DNA from: CAZUVM01 sp964623885
GTDB taxonomy: Bacteria; Verrucomicrobiota; Verrucomicrobiia; Limisphaerales; UBA8199
Assembly (NCBI GenBank): GCA_964623885.1
Contig: CAZUVM010000034.1
Span: forward strand, 1-17,676
Length of the DNA stretch: 17,676 nt
Direction: 5' to 3'
Of this stretch, positions 12,563 to 17,676 are shown piece after piece. Within the stretch, counting starts at the first letter, position 1. Every line of letters starts with the position of its first letter. The notes under the pieces were generated by a model. It ran no database searches and was not told where the DNA came from. It saw nothing but the letters and a program-made list of their open reading frames with translations. The position numbers were made by a program, and so were the translations under genes.

Positions 12563-14188
12563 ATGGCTGAAGCTAAGACCAGCGAGTTGATGGAAAAAAT
12601 CGTTTCGCTCTGCAAACGGCGTGGGTTCATTTTCCAATCCTCGGAGATTTACGGCGGCCTCAATGGATTCTGGGACTACGGCCCGCTCGGCGCCGAGCTT
12701 AAGCGCAACATCAAGGAATGCTGGTGGCGCTCAATGACACAACTGCGCGACGATGTGGTCGGCCTCGAGGCCACCATCATCATGCATCCACGGATCTGGG
12801 AAGCCAGCGGACATACCAGCACTTTCAGCGATCTGATGGTCGATTGTCTCTTAACGAAGAAAAGGTTTCGCGCTGACCAGGTCGAACCGCAGACTGGCAC
12901 CGCTTATTTTTACACTGGCGCAGCGGACGGCGCGGGCAAAGAGTCCAAAGACGCGTTTTCGGTCCTGCTTCTGGCCAGCAAACCGCCCGAGAGCGCCCGC
13001 AAAGCGGCCAAACAGTTTTATCAACAACGCGGGCTCGAAAACCCCGATTTGCGTGGTGAACGCACCGAAGCCGTCGAGAACAGCACGCGCTATAACCCGG
13101 AGAATGGCAGTCTGCTGACCGAGCCGCGACCGTTCAACTTGATGCTCGAGACCTACGTCGGTCCAGTCAAAAGCGACGAGAACAAATCTTATCTTCGGCC
13201 CGAAACCGCCCAGGCAATCTTCGTTCAGTTCAAGAACGTGCTCGAAGTGTCGCGCCAACGCGTGCCGTTCGGCATCTGCCAAATGGGCAAGGCATTCCGC
13301 AACGAAATAAACCCCCGCAACTTCACCTTCCGCTCGCGAGAATTCGAGCAAATGGAACTTGAATTCTTCATCCGGCCGGACGAAGTCGTGCAGAAGATGA
13401 CCGGAGCCGTCGCCAGCCTCTCCGGCACTCCTTCCTCCAGCCTCGATCCGCAACCCAATTGGGGTTGGGAACTGTGGCACAAATACTGGGTCGAACAACG
13501 CGTCCGCTGGTACGAGAGCATCGGTCTCGGGCGCGACACGCTGGTGGAATACTGGCAGAAAAAGGAAGAGCTGGCCCATTACGCCAAGGCCACCGTCGAT
13601 ATTCTCTACAAATTCCCGTTTGGCACACAAGAGCTCGAGGGTATCGCCGCCCGGGGCGATTTCGATCTCACGCAACACCAGAAATTCAGCGGCAAATCCA
13701 TGGAATACTTCGACGAGGAGGCAAAGGCCAAATACGTGCCCCACGTGATCGAGCCTTCTGCCGGTGTCGATCGGCTAGCCCTGGCCCTGATCTGTAATGC
13801 CTATTGCGAAGACCAGGCGCCCGACGAAAAAGGCAAAATGGAAACCAGGGTCGTGATGAAATTCCATCCGCGCATCGCCCCGATTAAAGTTGCCGTGTTC
13901 CCGCTGCTGAAAAACAAGCCGGAATTGGTGAAAAAAGCAAAGGAAGTGCGGGATCTGCTCCGCCCGCACCTCTCGGTGTTTTATGACGAAGCCGGCGCCA
14001 TCGGCCGCCGCTACCGTCGCCAGGACGAAGCCGGCACTCCTTTTGGCGTCACGGTCGACTTCGAAACTCTTGGTGAACAAGGCCCCGCACTCAAGGACAC
14101 TGTCACGCTTCGCGACCGCGACACGATGAAACAGGAAAGAGTTAAGATTAGCGATTTGGTGCCGATGCTGCTGCCAAAGGTCCGATAA
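12563..14188 (+). CDS. glyQS: Glycyl-tRNA synthetase, single-chain alpha2 type
   Basis: This 541-residue class II aminoacyl-tRNA synthetase charges tRNA-Gly in the cytoplasm. The N-terminal ERKIVSLCKRRGF-like helix and GGLNGFWDYGPLGAELKRNI (31-50) match the alpha2 GlyRS start. Motif 2 is FRNEINPRNFTFRSREFEQMELEFF (245-269), and motif 3 is EPSAGVDRLALAL (397-409) with R404 for ATP binding. The C-terminal anticodon-binding domain begins at about IAPIKVAVFPL (438-448), followed by YRRQDEAGTPFGVTVDF. A region between motifs 1 and 2 (about 100-200) is the expected family insertion. A further insertion of about 27 residues (275-301, Ser/Pro-rich) precedes WHKYWVEQR. No Shine-Dalgarno precedes ATG 12563, but the N-terminal sequence fits the family. 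It is the housekeeping enzyme; no separate glyQ/glyS pair is seen. Confidence 0.97.
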   Translation: MAEAKTSELMEKIVSLCKRRGFIFQSSEIYGGLNGFWDYGPLGAELKRNIKECWWRSMTQLRDDVVGLEATIIMHPRIWEASGHTSTFSDLMVDCLLTKKRFRADQVEPQTGTAYFYTGAADGAGKESKDAFSVLLLASKPPESARKAAKQFYQQRGLENPDLRGERTEAVENSTRYNPENGSLLTEPRPFNLMLETYVGPVKSDENKSYLRPETAQAIFVQFKNVLEVSRQRVPFGICQMGKAFRNEINPRNFTFRSREFEQMELEFFIRPDEVVQKMTGAVASLSGTPSSSLDPQPNWGWELWHKYWVEQRVRWYESIGLGRDTLVEYWQKKEELAHYAKATVDILYKFPFGTQELEGIAARGDFDLTQHQKFSGKSMEYFDEEAKAKYVPHVIEPSAGVDRLALALICNAYCEDQAPDEKGKMETRVVMKFHPRIAPIKVAVFPLLKNKPELVKKAKEVRDLLRPHLSVFYDEAGAIGRRYRRQDEAGTPFGVTVDFETLGEQGPALKDTVTLRDRDTMKQERVKISDLVPMLLPKVR

Positions 14189-14333
14189 GAGAACAGAATT
14201 TAGCGATCACCTCTGACGCGGGCACGGATTTCCTCGTGATTGCCGACGCACACCAGGAAACCCCCAATTTGATTCGCACAATCGGAGCGCACCGGCTAAG
14301 CTAAGTCCATGCTCGACAGCCAGAGTTACTCTC

Positions 14334-14337
14334 GGAG
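14334..14337 (+). promoter_or_regulatory. Shine-Dalgarno choosing the MoxR start
   Basis: GGAG lies seven bases before ATG 14345. The upstream in-frame ATG 14309 has no comparable site, so translation most likely begins at 14345. Confidence 0.55.
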
Positions 14338-14344
14338 CCAGACA

Positions 14345-15337
14345 ATGGAAAACCCATTGATAACCGCGCGTGCAGCACCGGTCAGTCCGGCGCAGACCAA
14401 CCACCAGGCTGCGCGGGCCGTGTATGAGCGCATTGCGGCAAACATCGCCAAGATCATGCGGGGCCAGGCCAGCTCTACCCGTAAGTTGCTAGCCGCCTTT
14501 GCCAGCGGCGGCCACGTTTTGCTCGAAGATTTTCCCGGTACGGGCAAAACCACCCTGGCGAAGGCTCTGGCCCGCTCTATCGACGCGCGTTTCAAGCGGA
14601 TTCAATTCACTCCGGATCTGCTCCCTTCGGATATTCTCGGGGTCTCGATTTTCAATCAGCGCGATCAGCAGTTTCATTTCCACGAAGGCCCAATCTTCAG
14701 CAACATCCTGCTCGCCGACGAAATCAACCGCGCCTCACCGCGCACCCAAAGTGCGCTGCTGGAAGCCATGGGCGAGGACCAGGTGAGCGTGGACGGCGAG
14801 CGCCGCAACCTGGCGGGGCTGTTCTTCGTGATTGCTACCGAAAACCCCGTTGAATTTCGCGGCACCTATCCGCTCCCCGAAGCGCAAATGGACCGGTTCG
14901 CGATGCAATTTGCGCTGGGTTACGTCCAACCGACGGAAGAAGTCGCCATCCTGACCGCACAACAGCGGAACCATCCGCTGGAAGAACTCCAGCCGTGCGC
15001 CACTCTTGCCGAGGTGCTGGCGCTCAAGCAAGCGGTGCAGGAAGTCCGCATCAGCGAGGAACTTAAACGTTACATGGTTGAGTTGGTTGGCGCTACGCGC
15101 GAGGCACCCGGCGTGCAGTTGGGCGCCAGCCCCCGCGCGTCGATTGCGTTGATGAAAGCGGCCCAGGCTTTCGCGCTATTTGACGGATTGGATTTTGTCA
15201 CCCCGGAACAGATTCGCGAACTCGCGGTCCCGGTGATCGCTCATCGGCTGGTGATGGAGCCGCAAGCCCGCTTTTCAGGCCGCACCAACGCCAGCGTGGT
15301 CGATGAGATTGTAAAAAAGCTTAAGGTTCCCGCGTAA
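14345..15337 (+). CDS. MoxR-family AAA+ ATPase
   Basis: This 330-residue protein is a MoxR-type AAA+ ATPase, typically a chaperone-like factor that helps assemble or activate complexes with VWA or DUF58 partners. Walker A is P64-G-T-G-K68-T-T, Walker B is I121-L-L-A-D125-E-I-N-R, and sensor 1 is A-T-E-N167-P. GTYPLPEAQMDRF (173-185) supplies the arginine-finger region. The C-terminal lid carries sensor 2 (GASPRASIALMKAAQAF). Residues 1-20 are extra and probably flexible. Start 14345 is favoured by GGAG seven bases upstream; ATG 14309 would add 12 residues. It is the first gene of the operon, with 24 bases before the DUF58 gene, and lies 156 bases after glyQS with no clear terminator between, so some read-through is possible. 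Confidence 0.95.
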   Translation: MENPLITARAAPVSPAQTNHQAARAVYERIAANIAKIMRGQASSTRKLLAAFASGGHVLLEDFPGTGKTTLAKALARSIDARFKRIQFTPDLLPSDILGVSIFNQRDQQFHFHEGPIFSNILLADEINRASPRTQSALLEAMGEDQVSVDGERRNLAGLFFVIATENPVEFRGTYPLPEAQMDRFAMQFALGYVQPTEEVAILTAQQRNHPLEELQPCATLAEVLALKQAVQEVRISEELKRYMVELVGATREAPGVQLGASPRASIALMKAAQAFALFDGLDFVTPEQIRELAVPVIAHRLVMEPQARFSGRTNASVVDEIVKKLKVPA

Positions 15338-15361
15338 CGCATAAAAAAAGGCCCGTCAGCC

Positions 15362-16699
15362 ATGACTCTGGTCTTCACTCTTGTCTATTGGCTGAACCGA
15401 ATTTCTTCACGGCTGCAGCATTGGGCACAGCGCCGGTTCACAACGGCGGGGTTGTTGGTTCTGGCCGCCTTCGGCTTCTCGATTCTAATCGGCCCAGACA
15501 CGGACAACAATGTGGCTTACCAGGGGCTGACAGTGCTGTTCTTTCTCTTGGCCATGGCGCTGGGTTTCAGCTGGTTTTTCCGTGGCCGCTTTTCCGCCGA
15601 GCGGTACCTGCCGCGATTCGCCACAGCAGGCTCCCCGTTCACATACACATTGCGAATTCAAAACCGCACGAAGAAAACGCAAATCGGCTTGTTTATTCTG
15701 GATGATCTTGCGGATTCGCGTCCGCCCTTTCGCGATTGGCTGGCGGTGCAGCGCGCGGAACAGAAGCAACTTCGGTCATTTCGGGTGAGCACCCGTCGGC
15801 GCGGCAACCCATTCAAGCTCGCCACCATTGGCCAAGTCGCTATGCCCGTCGCCCCGCCCGATCATACCGTCGATGTGGCCATGGAAGTTACCCCGCTGCG
15901 CCGCGGCGTGCTGCGCTTGAGCGACGTTACGGTCGCCCGCACGGACCCGATCGGCCTGTTTCGTGGATTCGTAAGGATTCCTTTATCACAATCGGTGATG
16001 ATCCTGCCCAAACGCTACCCGCTGCCACCGATTGAGCTGCCGGGCACAATGAAGTACCAGCAAGGCGGTGTCGCCCAGGCCGTGCATGTGGGGCAGAGTG
16101 AAGAGTTCATCTCCTTGCGTGACTATCGCTATGGAGACCCCTTGCGCCATATCCACTGGCGCAGTTGGGCCCGCGTCGGCAAACCCGTCGTCAGGGAGTT
16201 CGAAGACGAGTTCTTCGTTCGCCATGCGCTCGTGCTGGATACCTTCACCGATCAACCCCACGGTGAGCTCTTTGAAGAAGCCGTTTCGGTTGCCGCTTCG
16301 TTCGCCTGCGCGCTTCAGAATCAGGAGTCACTGCTCGATCTGCTCTTTGTTGGACCTGATTCGTTCTGTTTCACGGCGGGCCGCGGCCTGGCCCATAACG
16401 AGCAAATGCTCGAGATTTTGGCCGGAGTCCGAACTTGCTCCGACAAGCCATTCTCGGCGCTGGAAAGCCTGGTTCTCGATCATGCCGCCAAGGTAACCGG
16501 TTGCATCTGCGTGCTGCTGAGCTGGGATGAGCCGCGTCGGGATTTTATCCGCAAGCTGAAAACCCTCGGCATCCCCGTGCTCGTTCTGGTTATTGTCGCC
16601 GCCGCTACGACGCTGGATCCAGGTCCACTGAAGGATGATCCCGCTCGTTTCGTCGTGTTGGAATTGGGAAGAATCCAGGAAGGATTGGCGACATTATGA
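15362..16699 (+). CDS. DUF58 membrane protein (MoxR partner)
   Basis: This 445-residue protein has two N-terminal transmembrane helices (about 29-44 and 56-73) that anchor it in the inner membrane. A beta-rich domain (80-215) follows. The DUF58 signature is S246-E-E-F-I-S-L-R-D-Y-R-Y-G-D-P-L-R-H-I-H-W (246-266), then WARVGKPVVREFEDE. A VWA-like region starts at about 286 (VRHALVLDTFTD). A C-terminal hydrophobic strand (about 407-418) precedes the end. DUF58 proteins recur between moxR and transglutaminase-type membrane genes; in studied cases the set supports envelope integrity or protein activation. AAAAGG lies ten bases before the ATG 15362 start. Its TGA overlaps the ATG of the next gene (ATGA). 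Confidence 0.93.
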   Translation: MTLVFTLVYWLNRISSRLQHWAQRRFTTAGLLVLAAFGFSILIGPDTDNNVAYQGLTVLFFLLAMALGFSWFFRGRFSAERYLPRFATAGSPFTYTLRIQNRTKKTQIGLFILDDLADSRPPFRDWLAVQRAEQKQLRSFRVSTRRRGNPFKLATIGQVAMPVAPPDHTVDVAMEVTPLRRGVLRLSDVTVARTDPIGLFRGFVRIPLSQSVMILPKRYPLPPIELPGTMKYQQGGVAQAVHVGQSEEFISLRDYRYGDPLRHIHWRSWARVGKPVVREFEDEFFVRHALVLDTFTDQPHGELFEEAVSVAASFACALQNQESLLDLLFVGPDSFCFTAGRGLAHNEQMLEILAGVRTCSDKPFSALESLVLDHAAKVTGCICVLLSWDEPRRDFIRKLKTLGIPVLVLVIVAAATTLDPGPLKDDPARFVVLELGRIQEGLATL

Positions 16700-17676
16700 A
16701 AACTCCGCCTTTCTTGCTGGCGGTTGCGCTGCTTTTCTGGGGCTGGCAAACAGGATTTCTGGTGGTCGGCGCAATCATGGGCGCCCTGCTTGAGGGGGCG
16801 CGCTGGACCAAAGCGCGCTGGGAATTCTCGGAAGAGGATTTTACGAGGATTTGGGTCTTCTGCACGTTGTTGTTTTTCGCGGCGGCCGTTTTTGCTTTCA
16901 CCTCGAACGAGGGCCCTGGTGAATATCGCGGATTCCTGCAAAATCCCAGCCCTTCGACCTCCCGAGCGGTCAGCACAGCCACGGGACGCTCTGCGGCCGC
17001 GCTGTTCCGCTGGACGCCGATGTTGTTTTTTCTATTCGTCGCCGCCCCGGCGTACAGCGCGCGCGAGGGTGTTCCCTTGCGGACCATCAGCATCATCCTC
17101 GGTTGGCGCTGGAAACGCGCGCGCAAACTCGGACTGCCCGCGCCACCCGACCGCAGCATTGATATTAGCTATCCCTACTTTGTGTTGTGCCTGTTTGCGG
17201 CGAGCGTCCACACCGGCGAAGGCAGCAGTTTTTTCCTTGGTTTATGCGTGTTGCTGGCCTGGGGTTTGTGGCCGCTGAGGTCGCAACGGTTCAGCCCGCT
17301 CACCTGGGCAACGGTTTTGATTCTCTGTTTGTGCCTGGGATATGGCGGACAGCATGGATTGGGACGCTTGCAGAACTATCTGACCAATCTGAATCCACAG
17401 TGGTTCTCGGGCCCAGGCCGGCACCCAACCGATGCCCGGGAGAGCCAGACTCGACTCGGCATGATTGGGCGACTGAAGACATCAGGCAAGATCGTGATTC
17501 GCCTTCAAACGATAAAGGGCATGGCGCCGGCGCTGCTGCGAGAAGCGAGCTATCGCATTTTGCGGGGACGCAACACATGGGATTCGGAGATCGCTGACCG
17601 CGATTATCAACCGGTCCCGGCCGAGAACAACGGGACGACATTTGTTCTCCAGCGGGATAAAACCAACTCGGCCGCG
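16696..17676 (+). CDS. N-terminal part of a TgpA-like transglutaminase membrane protein (truncated by window end)
   Basis: The ATG overlaps the DUF58 stop (ATGA, 16696-16699), and the frame stays open for 327 codons to the last base, so the 3' part lies outside. Residues 1-220 carry about six or seven membrane segments (near 5-18, 20-34, 52-70, 106-121, 159-173, 177-194, 201-216). A soluble portion starts at about 220. Its WFSGPGRHPTDARESQTRLGMIGRLK run (236-261) continues to ARE(S)YRILRGRNTW (287-295). This layout matches TgpA/DUF3488 proteins, where a membrane half precedes a periplasmic transglutaminase core; the catalytic Cys-His-Asp region is not within the window. The family call rests on topology, the pre-core motif and the MoxR-DUF58 context. 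It is likely to act at the envelope, remodelling or cross-linking proteins. Confidence 0.85.
   Translation, partial: MKTPPFLLAVALLFWGWQTGFLVVGAIMGALLEGARWTKARWEFSEEDFTRIWVFCTLLFFAAAVFAFTSNEGPGEYRGFLQNPSPSTSRAVSTATGRSAAALFRWTPMLFFLFVAAPAYSAREGVPLRTISIILGWRWKRARKLGLPAPPDRSIDISYPYFVLCLFAASVHTGEGSSFFLGLCVLLAWGLWPLRSQRFSPLTWATVLILCLCLGYGGQHGLGRLQNYLTNLNPQWFSGPGRHPTDARESQTRLGMIGRLKTSGKIVIRLQTIKGMAPALLREASYRILRGRNTWDSEIADRDYQPVPAENNGTTFVLQRDKTNSAA

Noticed and set aside
12851..13744. Open frame of 297 codons on the minus strand
   Set aside because: It is antisense to glyQS, which has all class II synthetase motifs; the product shows no recognisable family and looks like a mirror of codon bias.

Overview
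This 17.7 kb window is bacterial chromosome, roughly 55-60% G+C by eye, with dense conventional genes and no phage, insertion sequence, CRISPR array, rRNA or tRNA that I could see. The gene set suggests Verrucomicrobiota (Pedosphaera/Limisphaerales-like): a secreted formylglycine-type sulfatase, an RRM RNA-binding protein with an Arg/Gly-rich tail, a single-chain (alpha2) glycyl-tRNA synthetase, a Tat-exported DinB-fold protein, and GC-rich hairpins between genes. This is inference from gene content; Planctomycetota or Acidobacteriota cannot be excluded.

Layout. The last 26 codons of an unidentified gene (1-81, +) are followed by a Tat-exported DinB-superfamily protein (287-1015, +). It converges on a secreted sulfatase (1174-2769, -), with alternative hairpins between them. 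Next come lemA and a long M48 metallopeptidase (5722-3070, -), separated by one base. The M48 protein carries a long C-terminal extension with two TerB-like ADG-I motifs. A minus-strand operon follows (9790-5932): a YtrA-type GntR repressor, an ABC ATPase, a multispanning membrane protein and a membrane-anchored alpha/beta hydrolase. Two junctions are 4-base ATGA overlaps, and the third is TAA followed directly by GTG. A perfect 8+8 bp inverted repeat upstream of the GntR gene (9817-9838) is the obvious operator. In the opposite direction lies a small exported Cys-rich protein (10109-10492, +), which converges on an unrecognised 378-residue protein (10638-11774, -). An RRM protein (11983-12324, -) is divergent from glyQS (12563-14188, +). 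The window closes with a MoxR - DUF58 - transglutaminase-type membrane protein operon (14345 to the right edge, +); its third gene overlaps DUF58 by ATGA and is cut by the window end.

How the genes fit together. The GntR cluster looks like a self-regulated ABC-2-type transporter unit of the kind that responds to cell-envelope stress or antibiotics, with a hydrolase added at the end. LemA-M48 is a recurrent membrane-protease pair. MoxR-DUF58-transglutaminase is a widely conserved envelope operon of poorly known function. I see no clear novel defence or mobile system. The least explained items are the 378-residue protein, the Cys-rich exported protein, the M48 C-terminal extension and the intergenic hairpins.
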